Positions 12,080 through 23,463 of a stretch of DNA of 64,000 bases are shown one piece after another (within the stretch, counting starts at the first letter, position 1; each line of letters starts with the position of its first letter). The position numbers were made by a program, and so were the translations under genes. The stretch is taken from NCBI GenBank assembly GCA_002914805.1, contig JXTB01000089.1:37775-101774 (forward strand). The letters run 5' to 3'. Under the pieces are notes generated by a model. That model had not been told where the DNA came from. It was given only the letters and a program-made list of their open reading frames with translations, and searched no databases. The DNA is from Parasponia andersonii (lineage: Eukaryota; Streptophyta; Magnoliopsida; Rosales; Cannabaceae).

Positions 12080-13714
12080 TTTATTGCTAATATCGACGAA
12101 GCTATTCTACAATCCAAGTATGCTCGATCTTTTGTCCTCTAATGTGAGCTAACTTATATGTCCTGGTTGAATGACGATGTCAATAACATATGGACCTTCC
12201 TAAGAAGGTCTAAATACACAGGGTCATGCTCTTTAGTATTAGGGAGAACTTTTTGAAGAACAAGATCACCAGCTTCAAATTATCTATTTTTTACTTTATA
12301 GAATTGTAATACCGAGCAACACATGTTTATATGATACAACTTGTAGTTGAGACTACTTGAACTTTTCTTCCAGAAGATCGAGCTCAATTCTCATCAAGAC
12401 ACTATTCTGATCTTGTTCATAAGTAGATAGCTGTAAAAAGCTCATACCAATCTCAACTGGGACCATTGCTTCATATCCATAGGCTAAAGAGAATGGACTC
12501 TCTCTAATGATGGTTCGTTAAATGGTGTGATAAGCCCATAATACTTCAGAAAGTATATCTAGTCAAGCTCCCTTATGTCCCTCTAGTTTCATCTTCAAAT
12601 TTATTTCAGTACCTTGTTTATAACTTCGACCTGACTGTTGGCTTGTGAATGAATAACAACCGAGAAGCTCTTTTTGATGCCCAGGTTATTACAGAAGTTA
12701 CAAAACTTGTTGTAGTCGAATTATTTCCTATAATCTGAAACTATCATATGCGGTATACCATATCAGTAGATTATAGACTTGTAAACAAAATCTACCGTCC
12801 TTTTATGGAGATTGTACTTAAGGCTTCAACTTCTGTCTATTTGGTAAAATAGTCGACTGCAACTACAATATATTTCAGTCTACCTTACGCCAATGGGGGT
12901 GTTCTAATAATATCAATTTCCTATGCTACGAATGGCCGTGGACTAGTCATCAAAGTAAAAGAAACAAAAGGTGATCTAGGAGTGGTCACAAATCTTTGAC
13001 ACTTGTCATATTTCTGGGCAAATTCCATTACATTCTTTTTCATAGTAAGCTAAAAATACCCTTGTCTGAGTACTTTGTTCACAAGTGCCTGCCCTTCAGA
13101 ATGATTTCCATATATCCCATGAATCTCCTTCATAATGTAGACTGCTTTGTCTTCATCAACACATAACAAGAATGGTGAGCTAAAACTTCTCTGATAGAGC
13201 TTTCCGTCATAGATGATATAGCGAGCTGCCTTCATTCGAAATTGCTTCACATTATCTTTATTCTCGAGAAGGTCGTTGTCTTGTAGCTATTTCATTATAA
13301 GATCCCTCTATAAAGGCTTCCAATTAATTGGCATTATTACTTGAGGCTCTACTTCGACACTTGGTTTTACTAGGAATTCAACAAGCACCATGTTTAGTAA
13401 TTCCGCATCTTTTGTTGAGGCTAATTTGGCTAAAGCATCCACCTAGGTGTTTTTACTAGGAAGAAATAGCTGAATGCTATAAGTAGTAAAGGTTGAGAGT
13501 AATCTCCGTACATTCTGTACATAGGCTAGCATTTTTTCTCCTCTAGCCTGATAGTCTCTGATCACTTGACAAATGACTAATTGGAAGTCATTATATATCT
13601 CGATCATCTCAACTTTCATTTCTTATGCAAGCTTAAGTCTAACTATCAACACCTCATATTTTGCTTCATTATTCGATGCTGGAAATCCGAAGCGAAGTCC
13701 ACAATGGATATTAT
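12080..13714 (-). mobile_element. Tat pol fragment: RNase H end and integrase
   Basis: Minus-strand conceptual translation shows, from right to left, RNase H (13370-13714, with FGFPASNNEAKYE near its start), the integrase zinc-binding domain at 13050-13250 (ARYIIYDGKLYQRSFS and EIHGIYGNHSEG), the integrase core around 12600-13020, and a C-terminal part ending near 12080. The right edge is an exact junction with the chromovirus target duplication at 13710-13714, and the coding sequence resumes at 23464. It is decayed, with multiple breaks. Confidence 0.8.
13710..13714. repeat. target-site duplication ATTAT, left copy
   Basis: ATTAT at 13710-13714 precedes the element end TGTAAAAC; ATTAT at 23464-23468 follows the element end GTGACA. 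With one copy of the duplication counted, the Tat RNase H coding sequence reads across the insertion (codons for GYNIHCG), which independently fixes the boundary. Confidence 0.9.
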
Positions 13715-15790
13715 TGTAAAACCTAGATTTATGGGAGGGTAATTTGGACATTTTACCAATTTTTTGAATATAATATTGGGAGGATTAATTTGCAAAAATT
13801 TTGTGCAGAAGGACTAAATTGTAAATTTTGGAGGACGGAATTGATATAGATTTGGGAACTGGGGACGATAGTGCAATTTTTTAAAAAATTGCACAGTCCC
13901 ATATATTCCCACTCACGTGGGTATCTTTTTTCCCAGTCACTCTCTCTCTCTTTCTCACCCGACTCTCTCTCTCTCTCTCTCCCTCATCAGATTCTCTCTC
14001 GCTCTCGCTCTCTCGGCCGAAAGGGAAAGGGAAGGCCGCGCCGCCTCCCGTCGTCGTCCGTCCATGCAGACTGCCAACGAAGCTTCCCCAGGCCACCACG
14101 ATTCCGACCTCTGTTCGACCTCAAATTGGGCTCGTTGGATTCATCTCGTCGCAAGAATTGTCAAGGTATATATATCTTAATCCCATAATGCCTGAAACAA
14201 AAGTTGCCATCTTTGGAATGTTTTGAGTTTAAGTTTGACTTTTTGATGCGGCCGTTGGATTGTGTTTTTGTTGTCATTTTTAGATTGTACTTGGAAATAG
14301 GGAAATTTGATATATATTATCTATGTTTGGTGACCGACACGGAAATCAAGATTGGATGGTTGAGATTTACCTCGATTTACGTACCACCGGCCCTGTGTGT
14401 GCCCGGCCCGAATTAGACAAGTTATATGTCAAACCTAGCTATTTTGGGCGCGGAATTGAAGCTCCGTTGAGAAGTTGGTTTTTCGTTAGAGGACAATCGA
14501 GGGCTTGGAATTGGTCTCTGACCCTCCGGGTGATCGTCAATAACACCTTGAGGATTCAATAGTATGGTATCGCTATTCGAGCGAGGTAGGGACTCAATTA
14601 CCCCTATTTTATATTGTTTTCGAATAAAACTTATTTTTTGCAACATATGAGAACAAATGTGATTTTTGGTTTTCTTGAACATCTCTGATGGAAATTGATT
14701 GTATGATGTATACATATTTTATTGTTCTAGGAATTTTTTAAGTGTAGGTTATTATGGGTATATTAAAAATAGGGTCGTTATGCTGCCCGTTTTCCTATAA
14801 AACTTAGTATGCTGATTTAATTGAAAAACCTGACCATGATTATTTTCACACTTCAGTTCTATATCGCACGTGTCATAGGATCATACATGAGTACCGTGGT
14901 AGCATCGTGGGTTTACAGTGTGGCGCTGCATGCCTCACCGTCAGTGTAGAGTTCGTAAACCCGTGCGGGGTTTTGTTATTTCTGATTACCTCCCCATTTG
15001 GCAGGTGTAGGCAATTCAGTTGCCCTTCCGGAATTGGTAGGCGACACACGGATGTCCCCTCTGGATATGAGCTTAGGTGTCAGGCAGGCTGTTAGGCATA
15101 CTTAGTGCCATCATCTTGGGTTTCCACGGATGAGAGCTCATGGGTATGAGTTGATTTGTGTCATGTGCATATGAATTGAATGGTTTTGATTACACTGCTT
15201 TATATATATATGGATTTCCAGTTTGGATTATATATATATGTATGTTTTGAACTAAACTAACCATGCAGGAATTCTCCATCACTAAAATGTTTTCGACTGA
15301 GGTAATTATTTTTCTTATTAGGCATTTTATGCTCACCCCTTCCTCTTTTCCTCAAGTGGTGTCCAGTGCGACTTGGGAGATCAAGAGGAGTAAAAGGTCA
15401 TCTTGACTATAGTTCGTTATCTTGGTAATGCTTAGAGAGTAAAATCATGGTGTTTAGATTGTTTAGGTTTTGTTTAGCATTGAATCAAGATTACTACACT
15501 CTATCTTTGTCTATGAACTTATGTATACCATTCTGGTGTTTGATTTTTGACGTGGATGATGATGATGCTAAGACTCATATTTGATTTCACGTTTTTAAAT
15601 AATTATTCGATCTATGTTTAACGGTATATACGAACTGTGGGAGTGGTTCACGGGATGAAATTCTAATTACTTTATTTAAATAGACCATTTTATAAAATTA
15701 GAACTTTTGACACTTTTCAAATAAATAAAGGAATTTCCCATTTTTATGAAATTCCCCTTCTGCCACTGGCCCAGGTTTTGGGTTATGATA
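13715..15790 (+). repeat. 5' LTR of the chromovirus
   Basis: Starts TGTAAAACCTAG right after the target duplication and ends near GGTTATGATA, just before the primer site. Its last about 30 bp (CTGCCACTGGCCCAGG...) match 23434-23463 at the element's right end. A CT-rich tract at about 13938-14010 lies in the middle of the first third. A block at 14349-14430 (TTTACCTCGATTTACG, then AAGTTATATGTCAAACCTAG) is shared with the solo LTR at 56825-59080. Open frames inside it come from the CT tract and are not host genes. Confidence 0.85.
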
Positions 15791-15798
15791 GAAATTTT

Positions 15799-15810
15799 TG
15801 GTATCAAGCT
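15799..15810 (+). other. primer-binding site, initiator tRNA-Met type
   Basis: TGGTATCAAGCT lies 8 bp after the LTR end and matches the usual plant TGGTATCAGAGC primer site for initiator Met tRNA with few differences. It confirms the plus orientation of the element and the 5' LTR end. Confidence 0.8.
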
Positions 15811-15863
15811 TTGAATTTAACAGCTCAAACGTATCACTATTAATTTAGATTAAAGTTGATTTT

Positions 15864-16830
15864 ATGACAAGTATTCGTCATTATCGCATTAATAGTTTGG
15901 CATATTGTTTCAGACTTTTATGGATGCCTCATAGAAGAGTTCCGAGGCACCAACCAGGTGCCGAATCTCTTCATCTGGATTTCACTCATCTGATCAAGGC
16001 AATGCAGCAGGCATTCGTCCAGATGAGTAATCCAGACTATCAGCCTCCAGCTCTGAGGGAACGTCAGTTGGATCAGGCTGATTATCTCTAACGGTTCATG
16101 CATCTCTAGCTAGGGCAGTTTGACGGGAGACCAGAAGCTTTCACGGCAATTACTTGGTTGTGTGAGATAGAGAGGCACTTTTGGGCCCTCAGTACTCCAG
16201 TTGAGTTTTGGGCTATGTTTGTTATTACCCGTTTGACAGAGAGTGCTATTCGTTGGTGGGAGACAATGAAATGGATGCAAGATGTAGTGGGCTTGACTTG
16301 GGAATTCTTTGAACAGATTTTCAAGGCCCAGTTTGCCAATAAGGATCAACAGGATGAAGTTGTGAACTGGTTTAAGACTTTGATTCAAGGTAACAGAATG
16401 GTGAATGAGTACCTGATAGAGTTCACTGAGTTGGCAAGTGTTGCTCTTAGACTAGGTACGAGTGAGAAGTATCGAGTTGCTAATTCAGGAGTCGTCTGAA
16501 TCAGAACATTTTCAACAGAATTGGTACTCAGACTTTCCATACTCTTCCTGAGATTGCAGTGGCTGCCCAGCGAGCAGAGGTTATCGAAGAAGGATTAGAT
16601 TCTAGGAGTAACCAATGGAGAGGTAATGATAGGAAAGCCACCAGAAGGAACCAGGGACAGTGGTCAGCCCAGGGCACTCCGAACAGTAGGAGCTCGAATA
16701 GTAGTGGTTCTTCAGGAGGTGGTAGAGGCAGTCCGTGTGGAAGATGTTTTGTTTATGGCCAGCAGAGTCATCAGAAAAAGGAGTATCCTAATCGTCTGCA
16801 GAAATCTCCTCTTTCTTAGGGAGGATCGTA
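15864..16830 (+). mobile_element. gag region of the chromovirus
   Basis: Conceptual translation shows a retrotransposon gag domain (ITRLTESAIRWWETM, LTWEFFEQIFKAQF, MVNEYLIEFTEL) at about 16158-16450. It is followed by a Gly/Ser-rich segment and a zinc-knuckle-like stretch (CGRCFVYGQQSH) at about 16735-16775. This is the capsid and nucleocapsid part of the element. It is broken in several places. Confidence 0.8.
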
Positions 16831-17139
16831 GAGGAGCCAATCCGGTGCTATTTCTCATCAAAACACTCAAGCAAGGCCGCAACAGTCACAGGGTGTTTTG
16901 CAGGCTTTTACTTCCCCTCAGCCTTATCAGCATCAGTACCACCCTCAGGGTTTTACTTTGAACTTTCAGACTCCTCAGGGCTCAGGGAGTCAGAGTTAGC
17001 GTGGATATAACAGTAGTGGTCCTGGATCTAGCAGCAGCCATCCTGGTCAGGGGAGAGGCAATAAGAGGAAAGGAAAGGTGACTGGCCAAGCCAATGGGCA
17101 GACGATACTCAGGATCGCAACAGCCGAGGTGTTGTTGAC

Positions 17140-17660
17140 GATATGATCCTTCTTTCACACTCTTGGGCATATGTTTTGTTTGATACTAGTGCATCCCATT
17201 CATTCATATTCTTGTTTGCTCAACTATTTGGGTTGGAATTTTCTGAATTGGATTATGTATTGACGTCGGGTACACCTTTGGGAGGAGTAGCCAATGTGTC
17301 TAGTGTGTGTAAATCTTGTTGGGTTGTGGTCGGTGATAGGAAGCTTCTTGCTGATTTGGTTATGTTGCTGATGGGACAGTATAACGTGATACTCTGTATG
17401 GATTGGTTGTCGACGTATCGAGCCGTTGTAGACTGTTACAAGAAGCGGGTCACTCTTTTTCCTGGTAATTGGCAACCTATTATCTATCAGGCTGGGATGA
17501 GTCTGTTGAAGCCTAGTCCTATTCTGAAAGTGTGTATGGGTGGAAGGAAGAAACTCGAGTGTTATGGGAACTTGTTCGCCATTGATGGTGACATGGGGAC
17601 AGATGATCAAGACCCATGGATTCCGGTGGGGTGTGAGTATTCGGAGGTATTTTCTTAAGA
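17140..17660 (+). mobile_element. aspartic protease region of the chromovirus
   Basis: The motif VLFDTSASHSFI at about 17168-17203 corresponds to the active-site DTGAS block of gypsy proteases. It is followed by the conserved MDWLSTYRAVVDC segment near 17398-17437. The family processes the element's own polyprotein. It is followed by the N-terminal edge of RT, which is cut by the 17795 insertion. Confidence 0.8.
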
Positions 17661-17794
17661 CTTACCGGGGTTACCACCTGATAGGGAGATCGAGTTCTGT
17701 ATTGAACTAGTTCTTGGAGCTCAGCCAGTTTCTATTCCAGCCTATCGCATGGCTCCTGCTGAGATGGAAGAATTGAGAGAATAGTTGGACTACT

Positions 17795-18926
17795 TGTCAC
17801 AGGGTCTAAAATTCGAACTAAATTTTTCGCCTTGTGATGGCACTAAGTTGCCCACTTAGTAAGCGTACTCAAGTATTTAACTCACAAACTCGGAATAAAG
17901 GACTCTCGGGACAATTTTTAGCAAGAACGCAACATATACAGGAATCACTCCTAACCTTTTTATTATTCATAAAAAGGAATTACACTCGCTCGGAAGGGAA
18001 CACACAAGCCTCTACGTTCTGTTGTGTCCTTAACCATTCCCAAACTTGGGTATTTATAGGCAATATAGGTGTGGCTAACACCCCCAGCCACTAGGATCAC
18101 TTTTCCCATGTTCTAAGGGCTGGAACACGTTTAGATCACTAAAAGATGCCATCTGGCTCGAGGTTGTGCGGGACAATATGAGAAGTGGCCGAAGGAAATG
18201 GAACTGGCCACGTTCAGCACGCCTGCCTGCGCTGCGCGCAGTGTGGCCGAGTGGCGCGCGCATCCTGCGTGCCACGCCCAGTCGTGCCTCGGTGGTGCGC
18301 CCACATTCCGCGCATAGGTGCACCACATCCGCAACATTTGGCCATTTGCCCGGTTCCCATGGAACTCGGTCGTGGGTGCCCAGCCGCCCACCTTGGTCAG
18401 ACGTGGCCACGTTTAGTGGTCCACGTTCCACGCCTTTCTCGGTCATGTTCCCCGCTTTTCTCGGTCACGTTCCCCGCTTTTCTCGGCCACTTGCCGAGGC
18501 TGGTACCGAGGCATTCCATGACTCTCCAGCCATGCTCACGCTCACTCGGCCATGTTCCCACTTTTCTCGGTCATCTGTCCGAACGCCCGCCCCAGCGTCC
18601 AGATGTCTCTCACGCAGTCTATGCGTGTTGATCATGTGTGCACGCCCAGTCTCGGCTGCGCACATGTTCTGTTGCGCACGTGTGCCATGCTGCGCACGCT
18701 GCCCTTATGAAACTCGCTGTGGGACGCACACATGTGAGTCACTCGCATGTGTGCCATAGTGTTCCGCCTACTCAGTGTGTCCGCCCAACACACTTGCCTT
18801 GCATGCCCGCCATGCATTTTCTTATAGCCAACAAGTCTCACCATGCCTTTCCCCCTAAGGCATGGTTGTGTGTCGGCCCGTGCTAGCTTGCACACAGGCC
18901 TAGTCCGAGTTTACGAGGGTCTTACA
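17795..18926 (-). repeat. LTR of the nested chromovirus fragment
   Basis: On the minus strand it begins TGTAAGACCC just after a purine-rich tract (18927-18938 on the plus strand is AACCCACCCCCG) and ends CCCTGTGACA at 17795, giving 1132 bp. It is notably GC-rich from 18200 to 18700, unlike the surroundings, and contains about three near-repeats of 22-24 bp with TTTCTCGGTCA-TTCCCCG at about 18434-18495. Several long open frames here reflect composition, not genes. Confidence 0.8.
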
Positions 18927-18939
18927 AACCCACCCCCGC

Positions 18940-19843
18940 CGGATGAAACCGAGGTCCTCGTCGGGAGGGTTTCCAAATAAGCCTTCACCTCATCCTCAAA
19001 CTCCCACAAAGTAACATCCCGTTCCCAAGTAGCGTCCGCCTCGCTACTTCCTTCCCATTGAACCAAATAGTCCGTTCTTCGGTTCTTGCGGCTTGCCCCC
19101 CATGGTTCGGTGATCAAGAATTTTTGTCAACCTTTTCTGAAACACCTTTCTCACAACTGGTGGAGCTCGTTTCACTTGTTGCCGCCCAGTATCCTCATGG
19201 TAAGGTTTGAGGAAACTTACATGGAAGGTGGGATGAATTTTCATTCTTTCAGGTAATGCCAGCCTGTATGCTACGTTGCCGACCTTTTTGATTACCTCGA
19301 ATGGCCCATCAAATTTCTGGATCAAGCCTTTGTGGTACCGCTTGTCCGTCACTTTCTTCCAGATTTGAGGTGTTAGTTTTAGTAACACCCTGTCCCCTTC
19401 CTGGAATACTAGAGGCCGTCGATTCTGGTCCGCATACTTCTTCATCCGCCACTGTGCCTTGGCCAAGCTATCCCGTGCTTGATCAATCAGTTCTTGCTTC
19501 TCCATAGCAAAACGGTAGGCAGCAGGGCACACACCTTGAGATTTTTGTTTGGCTATCTCCAAAGGTGTCAGGGGTTGATGCCCGAATGCTAGCTCAGATG
19601 GGCTCATCCCTGTTGATGAAGACTTATGTAGGTTGTAGTAGAATTGGGCTACATCAAGTAAACCTACCCAATCCTTTTGACTTGCGCACACGTAGTGGCG
19701 TAAATATTCTTCCACCAAAGCATTGATCCGCTCCGTTTGGCCATCGGTTTGTGGATGGTTTGCTGTAGAGAACTTTAATTCTGAGCCCATGAGTTTGAAA
19801 AGATAGGTCCAGAATTTACCCGTGAACCGTGCATCATGGTCAA
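18940..19843 (-). mobile_element. integrase C-part and chromodomain of the nested chromovirus
   Basis: Minus-strand translation from 19843 down shows the end of the integrase catalytic core ([23 protein letters not shown]), the GPY/F-type module (KFDGPFEVIKKVGN), then a chromodomain-like tail near 18960-19090 (DYLVQWEGSSEADATWERD). In this family the chromodomain directs integration to particular chromatin. The stretch is one long frame for much of its length but is not complete. Confidence 0.85.
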
Positions 19844-21040
19844 GAATTTATTCATAGTAGCACTTCTCCTATAGGTGCTCCTATTTTGTTTACGAAGAAA
19901 GCTAATGGTTCGTTGAGAATTTGTGTAGATTACCGAAAGTTGAATCAGTTGACAGTGAAGAACAAGTATCCTTTGCCAAGGATAGATGAGTTGTTTGACC
20001 AACTCGGTGGTTCAAGGTTCTTCTCTAAGAGATTTGAGATCCGGTTATCATCATTTGAAGATAAAGGAGGATGATATACCTAAGACAGCTTTCAGAACTC
20101 GATATGGTCACTTTGAGTTTCTGGTGATGCCATTTGATTTAATGAATGCACCTGCAGCCTTTATAGATCTCATGAATCAGATTTTCAGACTGTTTTTGGA
20201 TCGTTTTGTGGTTATGTTCATCGATGACATCCTGGTGTATACCAAGACTCGAGAAGAGTATGCTGAACATCTGGGGATAGTACTCAAGGCCTTGAGAGAT
20301 TATCAGTTGTATGCCAAGAAATCGAAGTGTAACTTTTGGATGTCAGAAGTGAAGTTCTTGGGCCATGTGATTTCTCACGGAAGTATTTTAGTCGATCCCG
20401 CTAAGATAGAAGCTAACCTGTAGTGGGAAAGGCCAACAAATATGATGAAGGTTTGTAGTTTCCTTGGTTTGGCAGGCTACTACCACCGTTTTGTGCAAGA
20501 TTTCTTAAGAATTGCTTTGCTTTTGACAAAGTTGACCAGGAAGGATGTCAAGTTTGTTTGGGATCACAAAAGTGAAGCAGCTTTTATCAGGTTGAAGTAG
20601 AGCTTGACCACTGTACCAGTTCTTACTATTCCTGATAGTAGCGAACCTTATGTGGTGTATACCGATGCGTCTTGATGCAGAATGGTCGAGTTATGGCTTA
20701 TGCATCTCGTGAGTTAAAGCCACATGAGAAGAACTATCCCACCCATGATCTGGAGCTTGCAACAATGATCTTTGGAGATATTATTTGTATGGTGTGAAGT
20801 TCGACATATTCTCCGATCATAAGAGTTTGAAGTACCTATTTACCCAGAAGGATCTGAACTTAAGACAGCGAAGATGGGTGAAGTATATGGAGGATTATAA
20901 CTTCGACCTACAGTATCATCCTGGAAAGGCCAATGTTGTAGCTGATACACTAAGTAGGAAGCCTCATGGTATACTAGCTATATTAGTGTTTAAAGACTGG
21001 AGAAACTCAGTTGCAATTAGTGACTACAACTTATAGTACC
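19844..21040 (+). mobile_element. reverse transcriptase and RNase H region of the first chromovirus
   Basis: Conceptual translation shows RT blocks [57 protein letters not shown] and [19 protein letters not shown] (the FIDD catalytic box) between 19850 and 20290. RNase H follows, with VYTDAS near 20660 and the tail [20 protein letters not shown] at about 20800-20860. It is broken in several places. Confidence 0.85.
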
Positions 21041-21805
21041 TTAAGAATGAAGGAGTTGCTGGCCTGAGCAACATTGTGATTTCACTATCACTTCTCCAGA
21101 CTGTTCAACATAGTCAGTGGCAAGACAAAGAGTTGAGGACAATCTGGAACTGGCTTCGGAATGGTGAACAGTTAGATGGTTGAAGCACTAATAGTGAAGG
21201 GTTTTTGCTTTTCAGTGGGAAGTTGGTTGTAGCTAATGTCCCTAATCTTCGAGAAACCATTCTAACTGAGGCTCACAAATCAAGGTTCGCAGTACATCCG
21301 GGTAGTACCAAGATGTACCGAGACTTGAAGCGGTAGTATTGGTTGAAAGTTGTGAAGAAGGATGTAGCTACCTTTGTGGCTAAGTATTTGACTTGTCAGC
21401 AATCTAGGCTGAACACTAGAGGTCAATTGGGTTACTTCAGTCGTTGCCAATTCCAGAATAGAAGTGGGATAAGATCATGATGGACTTCGTGACTAGATTT
21501 CTGAAGACCTTGAGGAAGAATGACGCAGTTTGTGTGGTAGTCGATCGGTTGATGAAGAATGCTCACTCCATACCGATCAGGATGGACTACTCATTTACTA
21601 AGCTCAGTAGACTGTATATGGAGAACATCATACGCTTGCATGGTGTGCCTTCAAGCATAGTCTCCGACAGAGATCCAAGGTTCACTTCTAAGTTTTGGAG
21701 AGCCTTGCAGAAAGCGTTGGGTACGTAGTTGGATATCAGTACGGCTTACCATCCTGAGTCAGATGGTCAGTCTGAAAGGACCATTCAGATTCTCGAGAAC
21801 ATGAC
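20677..21805 (+). repeat. inverted duplication, plus arm (RNase H to integrase)
   Basis: Starts GCAGAATGGTCGAG and runs through RNase H and integrase. Its reverse complement occupies about 22352-23436. The arms are about 1.1 kb, separated by about 0.55 kb of inverted LTR, with visible substitutions of several percent between them. Confidence 0.85.
21290..21805 (+). mobile_element. integrase region (plus arm) of the first chromovirus
   Basis: Contains the zinc-binding part near 21270-21420 and core blocks MMDFVTRFLKTL, CVVVDRLMKNAHSIP and GVPSSIVSDRDPRF at about 21477-21690. It stops in an (AT)n run at about 21808-21829, where an inverted LTR piece begins. The same region is present again on the minus strand at 22380-22700. 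Confidence 0.85.
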
Positions 21806-22351
21806 AATATATATATATATATATATATCAAATTTCACCATTTTTAGAGTACAATCCAAAAATGACAACAAAAACACAATCCAACGGCCGAATCAAAAAG
21901 TCAAACTTAAACTCAAAACATTCCAAAAATGGCAACTTTTGATTCGGGCATTATGGGGTTAAGATATATATATACCTTGACAATCCTTGCGATGAGACGA
22001 ATCCAATGAGTCCAATTTGAGGTCGAATGGAGGTTGGAATTGTCATCGGCGGTCTGCGCGGACGGACATTGGCGAGAGGTGGCGCGGCCTTCTTCTTCCC
22101 CTTCGACCGAGCGAGCGAGAGAGAGAGAGAGTCGGGTGAGGAAGAGAGAGAGAGAGAGAATGACTAGGAAAAAGGATACCCACGTGAGTGGGAATATATG
22201 GGACTGTAATTTTTCAAAAAATTACACTATAGTCCCCAATTCCCAAATCTCTATCAATTCTGTCCCCTATAATTTACAATTTAGTCCTTTTGTACAAAAT
22301 TTTTGCAAATTAATCCCCCTAATATTATATTCAAAAAATTGGTAAAATGTC
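21806..22351 (-). repeat. inverted partial LTR between the arms
   Basis: Reverse complement of LTR positions about 13745-14318 (shared words GACATTTTACCAATTTTTTG, CACGTGAGTGGGAATATATG, ACATTCCAAAAATGGCAAC). It lacks the LTR terminal 30 bp and the 3' two-thirds. The CT tract appears here as GA repeats. It is joined at one side to plus-strand integrase through an AT repeat and at the other to minus-strand integrase through a 2-bp overlap. Confidence 0.8.
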
Positions 22352-23436
22352 TGACTCAGGATGGCGAGCCGTTCTGATATCCAACTGCATATCCAATGCT
22401 TTCTACAAGGCTCTCCAAAATTTAGAAGTGAACCTTGGATCTCTGTCGGAGACTATGCTTGAAGGCACACCATGCAAGCATATGATGTTCTCCATATACA
22501 GTCTACTGAGCTTAGTAAGTGAGTAGTCCATCCTGATCGGTATAGAGTGAGCATTCTTCGTCAATCGATCGACTACCACCCAAACTACGTCATTCTTCCT
22601 CAAGGTCTTCAGAAATCTAGTCACGAAGTCCATCATGATCTTATCCCACTTCTATTCTGGAATTGGCAACGACTGAAGTAACCCAACTGACCTCTAGTGT
22701 TCAGCCTAGATTGCTGACAAGTCAAACACTTAGCCACAAAGGTAGCTACATCCTTCTTCACAACTTTCAACCAATACTACCGCTTCAAGTCTCGGTACAT
22801 CTTAGTACTACCCAGATGTACTACGAACCTTGATTTGTGAGCCCCAGTTAGAATGGTTTCTCAAAGATTAGGGACATTAACTACAACCAACTTCCCACTG
22901 AAAAGCAAAAACCCTTCACTATTAGTGCTTCAACCATCTAACTGTTCACCATTCCGAAGCCAGTTCCAAATTGTCCTCAACTCCTTGTCTTGCCACTCAC
23001 TACGTTGAACAGTCTGGAGAAGTGATAGTGAAATCACAATGTTGCTCAGGCCAGCAACTCCTTCATTCTTAAGGTACTATAAGTTGTAGTCACCAATCAC
23101 AACTGAGTTTCTCCAGTCTTTAAACACCAATATAGCTAGTATACCATGAGGCTTCCTACTCAGTGCATCAGCTACAACATTGGCCTTACCAGGATGATAC
23201 TGTAGGTCGAAGTTATAATCCTCCATATACTCCACCCATCTTCGCTATCTTAAGTTCAGATCCTTCTGGGTAAAGAGGTACTTCAAACTCTTATGATCGG
23301 AGAATATGTTGAACTTCACACCATACAAATAATATCGCCAAAGATCACTGTTGCAAGCTCCAGATCATGGGTGGGATAGTTCCTCTCATATGGCTTCAAC
23401 TCACGAGATGCATAAGCCACAACTCGACCATTCTGC
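22352..23436 (-). repeat. inverted duplication, minus arm (integrase to RNase H)
   Basis: Minus-strand copy of 20677-21750. The integrase frame with VVVDRLTKNAHSIP and GVPSSIVSDRDPRF lies at 22403-22636, with RNase H words to about 23430. The outer end overlaps the LTR terminal piece by the shared hexamer TTCTGC (23431-23436). Confidence 0.85.
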
Positions 23437-23463
23437 CACTGGCCCGGGTTTTGGGTCGTGACA
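23431..23463 (+). repeat. terminal remnant of the 3' LTR
   Basis: TTCTGCCACTGGCCCGGG and the following GTTTTGGGTCGTGACA match the last 33 bp of the 5' LTR (about 15765-15790) and end in CA directly before the right target duplication. This is the only same-orientation 3' LTR sequence left. Confidence 0.8.

Larger units (their letters stand above)
17795..19843 (-). mobile_element. second chromovirus fragment (Galadriel-like?) inserted in the first
   Basis: A minus-strand 3' end of a Ty3/gypsy chromovirus: integrase C-part, chromodomain, polypurine tract and one complete-looking LTR. The left edge is the LTR end TGTCACAGGG (plus-strand reading) against host RT sequence. The right edge is a cut through the integrase core near 19843, after which host RT resumes. 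Only this 2.05-kb part is present, so it is a truncated fossil. Integrase style (TPQIWKKV, FDGPFEVIKKVGNVAYRL, HPTFHVSFLKPYHED) and tail chromodomain are chromoviral; the clade name is a guess. Confidence 0.8.
13715..23463 (+). mobile_element. chromovirus (Tekay-like) LTR retrotransposon inserted in Tat
   Basis: A 9.75-kb Ty3/gypsy element bounded by TG...CA and a 5-bp duplication. Order: 5' LTR (13715-15790), initiator-Met tRNA primer site, gag, protease, RT, RNase H, integrase. These are followed by an inverted block (part of an LTR and part of pol on the minus strand) and only the last about 30 bp of an LTR. The LTR of about 2.08 kb, gag type and protease motifs suggest the Tekay/Del branch, but this is from memory. 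The element is clearly broken, with many interruptions, is internally rearranged, and carries an insertion of another chromovirus at 17795-19843. Confidence 0.85.

Noticed and set aside
13871-14562. Several short frames on both strands near 14 kb
   Set aside because: They fall inside the chromovirus LTR, and most come from the CT repeat tract and the LTR's GC-rich part.
18075-18895. Long frames on both strands with many Cys, His and Arg
   Set aside because: They lie wholly inside the GC-rich part of the inner LTR; composition alone keeps the frames open.
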